Part shown: in pieces, positions 51,127-60,600 of the stretch
How the letters are laid out: each line of letters starts with the position of its first letter
Position numbering within the stretch: the stretch's first letter is position 1
DNA from: Lysinibacillus irui
GTDB taxonomy: Bacteria; Bacillota; Bacilli; Bacillales_A; Planococcaceae
Assembly: GCF_028877475.1 (NCBI RefSeq)
Contig: NZ_CP113527.1
Location: 4,271,501 to 4,335,500 of the forward strand
Direction: 5' to 3'
DNA: 64,000 nucleotides
Translations under genes and position numbers: made by a program
The notes under the pieces: model-generated
What the model was told of the DNA's origin: nothing
The model's input: only the letters and a program-made list of their open reading frames with translations
Database searches by the model: none

Positions 51127-52554
51127 CTAGAATGACTTTTTCATCGAAATAAATTTCATATCTGTCATTTCTTCAATTGCCCACTTAATTCCTTCACGTC
51201 CATAACCACTCATTTTCACTCCACCATAAGGCATGTTATCTATCCTGAATGTCGGAATATCATTAATAATGACAGCACCAGCTTGCAATTCGTCTGCTGC
51301 ATAAAGGGCGTCGGATAATATATTCGTGTAAATACCTGCATTTAAACCAAGGTCCGACTCGTTCACAAGTCGAATCGCGTCGTCTAATGTTTCATATGAA
51401 ACAATTGAGACGATTGGTGCGAATGTTTCCTGACAAACAATTTTCATATCAGCAGTGACATTCGTCATAACAGTCGGTGTTAAAGAACGTTCTGTAAACA
51501 CACCACCAGTTGCAATCACTGCACCTTGTTCCTGAGCTTCCTTAATCCAATCCCTAATTCTTACAACTTCATTCGGATTAATCATCGCACTAACATCGGT
51601 ATTTTTATCTAATGGATCTCCTACTATAAGTTTTTCAGTTTCTGCAACAAATGCTTTAGTAAACTCATCAACTATAGAAGAATGGACATAAATACGTTGT
51701 AATGAAATACATACTTGTCCCGCAAAATTAAAGGCCCCGCTCACACAGCGACTAATAATTTTATCGATTGGCGTCGATGGTTCGACAATTACCGCTGCAT
51801 TAGAACCTAGCTCTAATGTTATTTTACGCAGGCCTATTTTTTCCTTAATTTTCAAACCTACTTTACCACTACCTGTAAATGTTACCTTTTTGACATAAGG
51901 ATGTGTAACAAGTGTATCACTAAGCTCACCACCACTTCCTGTCACAATCTGTAGCGCTCCGTCCGGTAATCCTGCTTCACGAAAAATATCAGCCATGACA
52001 ATAGCACTTAATGGTGTTTGCGTTGCTGGCTTTAACACTACCGTATTACCCACTGCGAAAGCCGGGCCTAATTTATGTGCTACTAAATTGAATGGAAAAT
52101 TAAACGGTGTAATGGCAGAAATAACGCCCAACGGTTCGCGCTTTGTCCATCCTATACGATCCCTTGCTCCAGGTGCTGCATCCATCGGCACAGTTTCACC
52201 CTTTGCCTGTTTTGCGCCCTCTGCTGCAAATTGATAAGTTGCAATTGTGCGGTCGATTTCTGCTATTCCAGCTGTTATCGGTTTTCCTGCCTCTAATGCT
52301 AAAATCTCGGCCAATTCATCTTTACGTTGTCGCATTATATCAACGACTTTATATAATATTTCGGCACGCTCGTAGGCTGTTGTTTTTTTAAACAATTGGA
52401 ATGCCTGCTGTGCGCCTTCGATCGCTCTTTCTACATCTTGAATCGATGCTTTTGCTATATGAGCAATAACCTCACCACTATATGGAGATGTTAGCTCATA
52501 GCTTTTCTCTGTATCTTGCCACTGACCATTAATCCACAGTTTTGTTTCCTTCAT
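51127..52554 (-). CDS. NAD(P)-dependent aldehyde dehydrogenase
   Basis: 475 residues. Complete catalytic set: N152 in PFNFPF, K175, E249 in ELGSNAA and C282 in GQVCIS. The FNFAGQVCISLQRIYV pattern is shared with a group that includes phosphonoacetaldehyde/sulfoacetaldehyde-type and lactaldehyde dehydrogenases, but the substrate cannot be told. Start at 52554 (MKETKLW), GGAGGTG upstream. No pathway genes beside it. Confidence 0.9.
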   Translation of the reverse strand: MKETKLWINGQWQDTEKSYELTSPYSGEVIAHIAKASIQDVERAIEGAQQAFQLFKKTTAYERAEILYKVVDIMRQRKDELAEILALEAGKPITAGIAEIDRTIATYQFAAEGAKQAKGETVPMDAAPGARDRIGWTKREPLGVISAITPFNFPFNLVAHKLGPAFAVGNTVVLKPATQTPLSAIVMADIFREAGLPDGALQIVTGSGGELSDTLVTHPYVKKVTFTGSGKVGLKIKEKIGLRKITLELGSNAAVIVEPSTPIDKIISRCVSGAFNFAGQVCISLQRIYVHSSIVDEFTKAFVAETEKLIVGDPLDKNTDVSAMINPNEVVRIRDWIKEAQEQGAVIATGGVFTERSLTPTVMTNVTADMKIVCQETFAPIVSIVSYETLDDAIRLVNESDLGLNAGIYTNILSDALYAADELQAGAVIINDIPTFRIDNMPYGGVKMSGYGREGIKWAIEEMTDMKFISMKKSF

Positions 52555-52595
52555 CCTTGAATGCACCTCCAAATAATATGTTCCTTCTTATTCTA

Positions 52596-53564
52596 TCACG
52601 AAGAACTTGAACTAGAAGCAATGGCGGCTGCACTAACCGCTGCCATCATCGCAGCTTGCTGTGCTTGAATTAATAATTCAATGGAAGACATAATGGTCAT
52701 GGATAGAGATTTTTGCACCTTCGCCATGTCGTAAATGGCAATTTGTACAGCCATAAACAGGACAAATTCGCGGTGCCATTTTAATAATTTCAAATCCTTT
52801 AATTCATGATGAAGATCAATGATATCTTGTAGTTGTGTTTTATTAAGATTTAGTATGGCCAAAAAACCAAGTAAAGGATAGTGCATAGCCCTGACCTTAA
52901 TATTTTGCTTTTTGAGCGTATCTCTTAGCATCACAACATTTGGTACTAGTTGACCATCAAATTGAGGTGATAAAAAAGTTAATACTTGCGATAGCCATTG
53001 AAGCTCATTACCAGCGTTAAAATTATAGGTTCGTAATTCTTTATAGTAGCGATTCATTGTTTCTGCACGTAACTCACCATCATCATTGGAGCTACTTAGC
53101 AATACTGCATAAGGAATATCTTCATAAGATGTTAAAAATGGATGGTGTTTACGGATTGCATCGAACAAAGATCTAGCTGCCTGTGCATGTGCTTTTTTAT
53201 CCTTTTCATCCTCTGTCAAAAATTGTGCTCCGATATAGCTAAAATTGCCGCTTCTAAATTTCGCGTCCCTTAAGATACTCACATTTGTTAATAAATCCTT
53301 TACGGCCTTTTCAACATTTTCTTGTTCCATTAAATTAGCAGCAATGCTGTATCCAACTGTTGATCGTAAAGGAGACATCCACGACGACTGCTTCTTCATC
53401 TCTTGCAATACACTTTTATACTTCGCTGTATCAAACGTTTTCCCTGACGCAACAAATGTACTAGCAATAGCTAATATAATTTTACGGTCCACTGTCCAGC
53501 CCGCAGCTTTGGATACTTCCTCTACTGTATTGGTAAATGTATTTTCAATCATCACGTAATCCAT
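52596..53564 (-). CDS. DUF4003 family protein
   Basis: 322 residues, mostly helical and soluble, with a DUF4003-like body (RSGNFSYIGAQFLTEDE; FDAIRKHHPFLTSYEDIPYAVLL). The C-terminus is unusual: a run rich in Ala/Met followed by six serines. Function unknown. Start 53564 (MDYVMIENTF), GGAGTG 8 bases upstream. Confidence 0.78.
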   Translation of the reverse strand: MDYVMIENTFTNTVEEVSKAAGWTVDRKIILAIASTFVASGKTFDTAKYKSVLQEMKKQSSWMSPLRSTVGYSIAANLMEQENVEKAVKDLLTNVSILRDAKFRSGNFSYIGAQFLTEDEKDKKAHAQAARSLFDAIRKHHPFLTSYEDIPYAVLLSSSNDDGELRAETMNRYYKELRTYNFNAGNELQWLSQVLTFLSPQFDGQLVPNVVMLRDTLKKQNIKVRAMHYPLLGFLAILNLNKTQLQDIIDLHHELKDLKLLKWHREFVLFMAVQIAIYDMAKVQKSLSMTIMSSIELLIQAQQAAMMAAVSAAAIASSSSSS

Positions 53565-53723
53565 ATTTAGCACACTCCTTTACTCATTTTACGTTACATA
53601 TTGTGAGAAAGATTCACACGCTTTGTAACAATTAACATAAAAAGTAAACTTAATTTAATGTATGTTACTTAATTTATTTGTTTTAATAGGAAATATTAGT
53701 AACTATAAAAAGGGGGATTGACG

Positions 53724-53849
53724 ATGATAGGAAAAACCACCAGGAAACTATTATTTACTATGACCTTAAAGGATCGATTAAAACTATTTTTATTATTAAG
53801 AAATTCATCACATAATATTGATTTACATACTCTTTTCCATAAAAATTAA
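53724..53849 (+). CDS. Possible small protein, 41 codons
   Basis: A 41-codon ORF with a very strong ribosome binding site (AAAGGGGG, 7 bases before ATG). Product starts MIGKTTRKLLFTMTLKDRL, continues with KLFLLLRNSSHN, is basic with one amphipathic helix, has no Cys and no signal peptide. It stands alone on the plus strand between two minus-strand genes. I do not recognise it. Strong binding site and Bacillus-like codon use support that it is real. Confidence 0.5.
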   Translation: MIGKTTRKLLFTMTLKDRLKLFLLLRNSSHNIDLHTLFHKN

Positions 53850-53887
53850 ACAATTTAGCCTCGTTAATCTTTGAATCAAGATAAAAA

Positions 53888-53913
53888 ACAGCGGCAGAAT
53901 TCTTTGCCGCTGT
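53888..53913 (-). terminator. Intrinsic terminator of the aldehyde dehydrogenase-DUF779 unit
   Basis: 9-bp GC-rich stem (53888-53896 with 53905-53913), then TTTTTTAT on the minus strand. Confidence 0.88.
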
Positions 53914-53923
53914 AACATATTTG

Positions 53924-54289
53924 TTAAATTAACCCTAGCTCCTGTAACTCTTCTGGTGTGAAGGCTCTTGACCTTGTTAGAAAACGTTTTCCTTCTACGC
54001 CCTCAAGCGAGAACATACCACCTCTTCCATCCACCACATCCAGTATGATTTGTGTATGCTTCCAGTAATCATACTGATTTTTGTGCATGTAGAAAGGAGA
54101 ACCACCAATTTCTCCAAGACAAACATCCTGATCACCTAAAAGTAAATCACCCTCTGGATAGCACATAGGTGAGGAGCCATCACAGCATCCCCCTGATTGA
54201 TGAAACATAACAGGTCCATGTTTCTCTTTTAAAAGTTCGATTAGTGCCAGCGCTTCTGTCGTAGCTAATACACGTTCAACCACGCTCAT
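53924..54289 (-). CDS. DUF779 family protein
   Basis: 121 residues; the conserved FHQSGGCCDGSSPMCYP segment has three Cys in the first half and GEIGGSPFYMHKNQYDYWKHTQ in the second. DUF779 genes are commonly found next to acetaldehyde-type dehydrogenases, and here it starts 15 bases after one. Exact role unknown; may help enzyme maturation or metal binding. Confidence 0.88.
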   Translation of the reverse strand: MSVVERVLATTEALALIELLKEKHGPVMFHQSGGCCDGSSPMCYPEGDLLLGDQDVCLGEIGGSPFYMHKNQYDYWKHTQIILDVVDGRGGMFSLEGVEGKRFLTRSRAFTPEELQELGLI

Positions 54290-54304
54290 GCACCTCCCTA
54301 CAAA

Positions 54305-55825
54305 TTAGAAGAAACCAAGTTTATCTTCGCTGTAGCTAACTAATAAGTTTTTCGTTTGTTGGTAATGAGCAAGCATCATTTTATGGTTTTCACGACCAAC
54401 ACCTGACATTTTGTAGCCACCGAATGCAGCATGTGCAGGATAAGCATGGTAACAGTTTGTCCAAACACGGCCTGCCTGAATTTCACGACCAAAACGGTAA
54501 GCTGTATTAATATCTCTTGTCCAAACACCTGAACCTAAGCCATATAATGTATCATTCGCAATTTCGAGTGCTTCCTCTTTCGTCTTAAACGTAGTTACTG
54601 CAACAACTGGGCCAAAAATTTCCTCTTGGAAAATACGCATTTTATTATGTCCTTTGAAGACAGTTGGTTTGATGTAGTAGCCGTTTTCGAAGCCTTCACC
54701 TACATTATTTTTCTCTCCACCAATTAAACATTCTGCTCCTTCTTGCTTACCAATATCTAAATAAGAAAGGATTTTTTCCATTTGCTCGCTTGAAGCCTGA
54801 GCACCCATCATCGTATTTGGATCAAGTGGATTGCCAACTTTAATGGCTTCAACTCGCTGTATTACACGTTCCATAAATTTATCGTAAATAGACTCCTGAA
54901 TTAATGCTCGAGAAGGACATGTACATACTTCCCCTTGGTTTAGTGCAAATAATACGAAGCCTTCAACTGCTTTATCTAAAAAGGCATCATCTTTATCCAT
55001 AATATCTTCAAAGAAGATATTTGGTGATTTACCACCCAACTCTAATGTAACTGGGATAAGGTTTTGAGAAGCATATTGCATAATTAGACGGCCAGTTGTC
55101 GTCTCCCCCGTAAAGGCAATCTTCCCTATACGTGGATTAGATGCAAGCGGTTTCCCTGCTTCTAAGCCAAATCCATTCACAATATTAATAACACCTGGCG
55201 GTAATAAATCTTCTATTAATTCTACAAGTACCATAATAGATGCCGGTGTTTGTTCTGCAGGTTTTAATACAACACAGTTACCAGCTGCAAGTGCCGGCGC
55301 AAGCTTCCATACTGCCATTAATAGCGGGAAGTTCCAAGGAATGATTTGACCAACTACCCCTATTGGCTCATGGAAGTGATAAGCAACTGTATCGTTATCA
55401 ATTTGGCTCACTGAGCCTTCTTGAGCACGTAAAGCTCCAGCAAAATAACGGAAATGATCAATTGCAAGAGGGATATCTGCATTTAATGTTTCACGTACCG
55501 CTTTCCCGTTATCCCATGTTTCGGCAACGGCTAGTTTTTCTAAATTTTGTTCGATGCGGTCCGCGATTTTAAGTAAAATGTTTGCGCGTTCTGTCGGTGA
55601 TGTTTTGCCCCATGCATCTTTAGCAGCATGTGCTGCATCTAGAGCAAGTTCAATATCCTCAGCTGTGGAACGTGCTACTTGTGTAAAAACTTGTCCAGTA
55701 ACAGGAGTAACGTTATCAAAGTACTGACCCTTCGTTGGAGGTGTCCATTCGCCACCAATATAATTATCATATTTCTCTTTGAATTGAACTACCGATCCTT
55801 CAGTGTTTGGAAATGCATAAACCAT
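54305..55825 (-). CDS. Aldehyde dehydrogenase, AldB/AcoD/ExaC type
   Basis: 506 residues, with N165, K188, E262 and C301 (in QGEVCTC) as the catalytic set. Sequence type ([10 protein letters not shown] start, [28 protein letters not shown]) fits acetaldehyde or medium-aldehyde dehydrogenases, probably NAD-linked. Forms an operon with DUF779. No dedicated regulator or sigma-54 box (GG-N10-GC) noticed upstream. Confidence 0.92.
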   Translation of the reverse strand: MVYAFPNTEGSVVQFKEKYDNYIGGEWTPPTKGQYFDNVTPVTGQVFTQVARSTAEDIELALDAAHAAKDAWGKTSPTERANILLKIADRIEQNLEKLAVAETWDNGKAVRETLNADIPLAIDHFRYFAGALRAQEGSVSQIDNDTVAYHFHEPIGVVGQIIPWNFPLLMAVWKLAPALAAGNCVVLKPAEQTPASIMVLVELIEDLLPPGVINIVNGFGLEAGKPLASNPRIGKIAFTGETTTGRLIMQYASQNLIPVTLELGGKSPNIFFEDIMDKDDAFLDKAVEGFVLFALNQGEVCTCPSRALIQESIYDKFMERVIQRVEAIKVGNPLDPNTMMGAQASSEQMEKILSYLDIGKQEGAECLIGGEKNNVGEGFENGYYIKPTVFKGHNKMRIFQEEIFGPVVAVTTFKTKEEALEIANDTLYGLGSGVWTRDINTAYRFGREIQAGRVWTNCYHAYPAHAAFGGYKMSGVGRENHKMMLAHYQQTKNLLVSYSEDKLGFF

Positions 55826-56066
55826 TTTACTTCTCCCCTTTACACAAATTAATGAGAACTATCTACAAAAATCGTTATTTTATGTCGGAATAACAATATT
55901 TTTATAGAAACCCTCTCACCTAATATATTGTCAGAAACATAAAATAATTTCAACTTTTTCAAAAACTTTTCCAATTAATTTATTTTTGCTAGAAAAGCTT
56001 CTAGAATTCACTGTATCCATGGCGTTAATGTATACTTAACAATAATATAAAATTTAGGAGAACATT

Positions 56067-56768
56067 ATGCGTATTAATAAATATTTAAGTGAAACAGGAA
56101 TCATATCACGTCGTGGTGCTGATAAATGGATAGCTGATGGAAAAGTAACGATTAATGGAGAACTCGCAACAGTTGGTAGTCAAGTTGAGGATGGGGATAT
56201 AGTTTGTGTTGATGGAAAAGAGGTAAAGAAGGAACAACAGCTTGTCTATATTGCTCTCAATAAACCTGTCGGCATTACAAGTACAACAGAGCGCCATATA
56301 AAAGGCAATGTCGTTGACTTTGTCAACCATCCTTTGCGTATATTCCATATTGGACGTTTGGATAAGGAATCAGAGGGATTATTGTTATTAACCAATGATG
56401 GGGATATCGTTAATAAAATTCTACGTGCTGAAAACCATCATGAAAAAGAGTATATTGTTCAGGTGGATAAGCCTATAACAGAGCAATTTATCAAAAAAAT
56501 GGGAGCGGGTGTCGATATTTTAGATACCACTACATTACCTTGCCAAGTTGAAAAGATTTCGGACAAAGTTTTTAAAATTATTTTAGAGCAAGGCTTAAAT
56601 CGTCAAATTCGCCGAATGTGTTCTGCACTCGGTTATTCTGTTAAACGTCTACAGCGTATTCGTATTATGAATATCAAGCTTGGCAATTTAAAAGTCGGTC
56701 AATGGCGTGATTTGACAGATAAGGAACGAGCAGAGCTTTTCAGACTACTCAACTACACACCAAAATAA
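56067..56768 (+). CDS. 23S rRNA pseudouridine synthase, RluF type
   Basis: 233 residues: N-terminal S4 domain ([21 protein letters not shown]), catalytic D99 in [16 protein letters not shown], and [25 protein letters not shown] near the end, typical of the RluE/RluF branch. AGGAG precedes ATG 56067; TTCACT (56007-56012) and TATACT (56031-56036), spacer 18, may be its promoter. Confidence 0.9.
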   Translation: MRINKYLSETGIISRRGADKWIADGKVTINGELATVGSQVEDGDIVCVDGKEVKKEQQLVYIALNKPVGITSTTERHIKGNVVDFVNHPLRIFHIGRLDKESEGLLLLTNDGDIVNKILRAENHHEKEYIVQVDKPITEQFIKKMGAGVDILDTTTLPCQVEKISDKVFKIILEQGLNRQIRRMCSALGYSVKRLQRIRIMNIKLGNLKVGQWRDLTDKERAELFRLLNYTPK

Positions 56769-56792
56769 AATATTTAAGGGAGGACGGGGACT

Positions 56793-57512
56793 ATGTTAGC
56801 TATTCAAAGTACAGAGCAACTCACAGGGGTACGAATTAGTGCCGATTATTGGGATTTAGACGAATTAATCAACGCTATTTATAAGGTAACTGGGGACGAA
56901 AACAAATACTATGATTATCAGGGTCCTCGACTACGTATTTTAAGCGTTTGCTACAAACTAAGACATGCTATGCTCGGTGAACATCACCTCGAGTTTGTCG
57001 GTAATGGACTTAATAAGAATGTCCTTACCCAACATGAACTGATCTTCCCAAATAAAAATGTTTATTTTGCCACAGAAATTCTTTGGCCAGAAATAATCTT
57101 TTGTACCATTGCATTAAATGATTTTATTGATTTACACCAAAAATTAAACAAAGCGGCTATGTGGAATAATGAGATGGCTATTATCCGCAAGTTTCAAGCA
57201 GCTATTGCTAATTGTTTAGAACAAGAAGTTAATGAGGAAGATTATATGGTTTTTTTAAGAATGCTTCATACTAAAAATCCGTTAACCTTTCGCTTTGCTA
57301 CACAGTATGTGGATGTTCTGAATCTAGAATATATCCAATTAAGTAAAGAGGAACGTAAAGCACATTTAGCTGCATTTGCTGTACGCTTGCTGGTAGAGGA
57401 CCATGAATATGTTGCTTTAAAAGCCCATCTAATGGAAGCAGCGATTGCGACTAAAAAAGCGTTACATGATATTCAAATTCAGCTCAATTATCCTGAAGAG
57501 ATATTATGGTAA
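56793..57512 (+). CDS. Hypothetical protein, possibly DUF6904 family
   Basis: 239 residues; begins MLAIQSTEQLTGVRISADYWDLDELINAIY, which I tentatively link to DUF6904. No catalytic motif, signal peptide or membrane segment seen; mostly helical. Starts 24 bases after the pseudouridine synthase with GGGAGGACGG upstream, so the two form a unit. Ends at a good terminator. Confidence 0.65.
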   Translation: MLAIQSTEQLTGVRISADYWDLDELINAIYKVTGDENKYYDYQGPRLRILSVCYKLRHAMLGEHHLEFVGNGLNKNVLTQHELIFPNKNVYFATEILWPEIIFCTIALNDFIDLHQKLNKAAMWNNEMAIIRKFQAAIANCLEQEVNEEDYMVFLRMLHTKNPLTFRFATQYVDVLNLEYIQLSKEERKAHLAAFAVRLLVEDHEYVALKAHLMEAAIATKKALHDIQIQLNYPEEILW

Positions 57513-57520
57513 AAAATGAT

Positions 57521-57545
57521 GCCGTCTCATAAGCAATGAGACGGC
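57521..57545. terminator. Bidirectional terminator
   Basis: Perfect 10-bp stem GCCGTCTCAT/ATGAGACGGC with TATTTTTC on the plus strand and ATCATTTTTT on the minus. Serves both converging genes. Confidence 0.9.
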
Positions 57546-57552
57546 TATTTTT

Positions 57553-58050
57553 CTACATGATTTTTTTGTATGCCATTTTACGAATAACTTCCTCATGCTG
57601 AGGATAATCCGCTAAAAGCTCCTCTTGTGTAAATAATTCAAAATCCTCAAAATCAAAACCAGGTGCTACCATACATCCAACTAAACTAAACGTATCAGAT
57701 TCCTCAACTGATGAGCCAAAAATTGTATTTTTCGGCACTGCAATTTGTGGTACTTCTCCAGCTCCTACGTTCAAGCCTAGCTTCTTCGCCTCATATGTAC
57801 CATCTGGAAAGATCATATGTACTGTTAGTGGGCTTCCTGCGTGATAATACCATAGTTCGTCTGATTGCAATCGATGTAAGTGTGATATATCTTGCGATCG
57901 TAATAAGAAATAAATACTAGTGTAAATTGGTCTCTGAACATCTCTCACTGCTATATTATCTGAAGCACGAAATGATGATACATAGTAACCTCCTTCTGGA
58001 TGTTCGGCTAAATTTAATTGTTTAATAAAATATTGTGCTGAATACTTCAA
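57553..58050 (-). CDS. Cupin family protein (DUF985)
   Basis: 165 residues of the cupin_5/DUF985 type: HPEGGYYVSSFR near the N-terminus, then SHLHRLQSDELWYYHAG with the metal-binding His/Glu pattern, and GCMVAPGFDFEDFEL at the end. Function of the family is not settled; sugar isomerase-like relation is possible. Single gene. Confidence 0.85.
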   Translation of the reverse strand: MKYSAQYFIKQLNLAEHPEGGYYVSSFRASDNIAVRDVQRPIYTSIYFLLRSQDISHLHRLQSDELWYYHAGSPLTVHMIFPDGTYEAKKLGLNVGAGEVPQIAVPKNTIFGSSVEESDTFSLVGCMVAPGFDFEDFELFTQEELLADYPQHEEVIRKMAYKKIM

Positions 58051-58132
58051 AAAGCATCTCTCCTTTTTTCCACCTTACCAAAAAATAAAGTAAACATGCT
58101 ACTTTTGATTATTTAATAACAAGGAAAACCAA

Positions 58133-58160
58133 AAGGGCATCTCATTTCTGAGACACCCTT
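58133..58160 (-). terminator. Intrinsic terminator of the liv operon
   Basis: 12-bp stem (58149-58160 with 58133-58144; two G-U pairs on the minus strand), followed by TTGGTTTT. Confidence 0.75.
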
Positions 58161-58166
58161 CTAATT

Positions 58167-58874
58167 TTATAAGCCACCTAAATAAGCCGCTTTTACTTGC
58201 TCGCTCTCCTGAAGCTCTTTTGCCGAACCAGATAAAACAATACGTCCCGTTTCAAGTACATAAGCACGGTTAGCGACAGATAAGGCCATATTCGCATTTT
58301 GCTCTACAAGGAGTACAGTTGTACCCTCTTTATTGACTTGCTCAATAATATTAAAGATGTTTTTAACCATCAATGGTGCAAGTCCCATGGAAGGTTCATC
58401 CATTAATAGTAGCTTTGGCTTCGCCATTAAAGCACGCCCCATTGCGAGCATTTGCTGTTCCCCACCCGACAATGTACCTGATTGCTGCTTGCGGCGCTCT
58501 AATAGCCGTGGAAATAACTCGAAAACATGATCCATATCTTTTTTAATACCTGCTTTATCATTTCTTAGATATGCACCAAGCTCTAAATTTTCCTCCACTG
58601 ACATATTGGCAAAAACACGACGACCTTCAGGAACGTGAGAAATCCCCGACTTCACAATGGTTTGAGCAGCTTTCCCGGCAATAGAAAAGCCTTCATATTC
58701 AATAATGCCACCTTTGGGCTTCAATAAACCTGACAATGTCTTTAACAACGTACTTTTTCCAGCACCATTTGCACCGATTAACGTTACAATTTCACCCTCG
58801 TTTACTTCTAAAGAGAGGCCCTTTAATGCTTGAATGTTGCCATAAAAAACATCTATATTTTGTACTTTTAGCAT
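58167..58874 (-). CDS. livF: Branched-chain amino acid ABC transporter ATPase LivF
   Basis: 235 residues. Walker A GANGAGKST, signature LSGGEQQ, Walker B LLLMDEPSMGLAP. The HVPEGRRVFANMSVEENL segment is typical of LivF. Last gene of the liv operon; shares one base with livG. Confidence 0.93.
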   Translation of the reverse strand: MLKVQNIDVFYGNIQALKGLSLEVNEGEIVTLIGANGAGKSTLLKTLSGLLKPKGGIIEYEGFSIAGKAAQTIVKSGISHVPEGRRVFANMSVEENLELGAYLRNDKAGIKKDMDHVFELFPRLLERRKQQSGTLSGGEQQMLAMGRALMAKPKLLLMDEPSMGLAPLMVKNIFNIIEQVNKEGTTVLLVEQNANMALSVANRAYVLETGRIVLSGSAKELQESEQVKAAYLGGL

Positions 58875-59653
58875 TAGCCGATAACCTCCTCACCAAGGTA
58901 CGCTTCAATTACCTTTGGATTGTTGCGGATTTCTTCTGGTGTCCCATCAGCGATTAATTGTCCATGATCGAGTACATATATGCGTTCACAAATACCCATA
59001 ACTAGGCTCATATCATGCTCAATAAGCAAAATTGTTAAGCCAAACTCTTTACGAATAAAAGCAATTAACTCCATTAAATCATGTGTTTCCTGTGGGTTCA
59101 TACCTGCTGCTGGCTCATCTAATAAAAGGAGCTTTGGCTTTGCTGCCAATGCACGAGCAATTTCTAAACGACGCTGCATCCCGTATGGTAAATTTTTTGC
59201 TAGTTCATCTTTATAGACGTCTAATCCAAAGATTTTTAAGAACTCTATGGATTGAAGCTCCATTTCTGCCTCACCTTTGAAGTGGTTGGGCAAACGAAAA
59301 ATTGAAGACCACATTGAATGCTTAGCAAGCGAATGGTTGGCTACCTTAACATTGTCTAAAACAGATAGCTCTTTAAAGAGACGAATATTTTGGAATGTAC
59401 GACTAATCCCCTTTTGTGTAACTTGGAATGGTGCAAGTCCATTTAATTTCTTACCATCAAAAGTAATAGTGCCTTCTGTCGGTGTATAGACTCCCGTCAA
59501 CATATTAAAGCTAGTTGTTTTCCCTGCACCGTTAGGTCCAATAAGCCCTACCAATTCGCCTTGATTAAGGTACATGTTAACTCCCTGTACCGCCTTTAAA
59601 CCACCGAATTGAATACCCATGTTTTCAACATTGATAAGAAGGTTTCCAGTCAT
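58874..59653 (-). CDS. livG: Branched-chain amino acid ABC transporter ATPase LivG
   Basis: 259 residues. Walker A GPNGAGKTT, LPYGMQRRLEIARAL in place of the usual signature (typical of LivG), Walker B LLLLDEPAAGMNPQET. Overlaps livF and livM by one base each, a sign of coupled translation. Confidence 0.93.
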   Translation of the reverse strand: MTGNLLINVENMGIQFGGLKAVQGVNMYLNQGELVGLIGPNGAGKTTSFNMLTGVYTPTEGTITFDGKKLNGLAPFQVTQKGISRTFQNIRLFKELSVLDNVKVANHSLAKHSMWSSIFRLPNHFKGEAEMELQSIEFLKIFGLDVYKDELAKNLPYGMQRRLEIARALAAKPKLLLLDEPAAGMNPQETHDLMELIAFIRKEFGLTILLIEHDMSLVMGICERIYVLDHGQLIADGTPEEIRNNPKVIEAYLGEEVIG

Positions 59654-60588
59654 TATTTCGTACCTCCTTTTTTACCAAACTTAAATAAATCAGTAATTTC
59701 TTTTGTTCCCATTAAGCCTGTTGGACGATAAAGCATTACGATAATTAAAACTAAACTATAAATGATCATACGAGTCTCTGGGAAGTTTGCTAGATACGTA
59801 GATACTACTGTTAGGAAAATCGCAGCAATCACTGATCCTGAAAGACTACCTAACCCACCCAGTACAACATAAATTAAAATATCAAAAGACTTTAAGAAGC
59901 CGAAAGTCGTCGGCTGAATAATATAAAAGTTATGGGCGAAGATAGCTCCAGCTAGACCGGCAAAGAAAGAGCCAATCGCAAATGCAACAACCTTATAATA
60001 AGTTGTATTAATACCCATAGCATCTGCTGCAATCTCGTCTTCACGAATGGAAATACATGCACGACCATGTCGAGAATTTGTAAAGTTTGAGATAACTAGG
60101 ATGGTTAACACTACACCAAAGAATGCATACGTCCAGTTAGATAAATATTTAACCTGCATCCCTGCTGCACCACCAACATAATCCGTATTTAAGAAGATAA
60201 TACGAATAATCTCTGCAAAACCTAGTGTGGCAATCGCTAAATAATCACCTTTTAAGCGAAGAGTTGGAATACCTACAATAAGACCTGCAATGGCTGCTGC
60301 AACTGCCCCTAATAAGATAGCCAGTGGGAATGGCAACATTAACTTTGTTGTTATGATAGCTGATACATATGCTCCCACAGCAAGGAACCCAGCGTGCCCA
60401 ATCGAGAATTGTCCAGTAACCCCAATAACAATATGCAAGCTGACAGCCAACATGATGTTAATACACATAGTAATCAACATATTTTTATAGTACATATCAA
60501 TTACTTCAGTCGTAATTAACAATTGTACAACGGCATAGATGACTAGCGCTATTACGGCATAGCCCCAGAAAACTTTAGACTTTTTCAT
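59653..60588 (-). CDS. livM: Branched-chain amino acid ABC transporter permease LivM
   Basis: 311 residues from ATG 60588 (MKKSKVFWGYAV) with AGGTGA 8 bases upstream; a GTG at 60600 is possible but has a poor site. About nine to ten membrane segments, the family EAA-like segment around LRLKGDYLAIATLGFAEIIR, and GGLGSLSGSVIAA near the C-terminus. Confidence 0.92.
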   Translation of the reverse strand: MKKSKVFWGYAVIALVIYAVVQLLITTEVIDMYYKNMLITMCINIMLAVSLHIVIGVTGQFSIGHAGFLAVGAYVSAIITTKLMLPFPLAILLGAVAAAIAGLIVGIPTLRLKGDYLAIATLGFAEIIRIIFLNTDYVGGAAGMQVKYLSNWTYAFFGVVLTILVISNFTNSRHGRACISIREDEIAADAMGINTTYYKVVAFAIGSFFAGLAGAIFAHNFYIIQPTTFGFLKSFDILIYVVLGGLGSLSGSVIAAIFLTVVSTYLANFPETRMIIYSLVLIIVMLYRPTGLMGTKEITDLFKFGKKGGTK

Positions 60589-60600
60589 AAAACCGCTCAC

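Noticed and set aside
55985..56003. CTAGAA/TTCTAG inverted repeat between the aldehyde dehydrogenase and rluF-type genes as operator
   Set aside because: Short arms, no known consensus and not well placed over either promoter.
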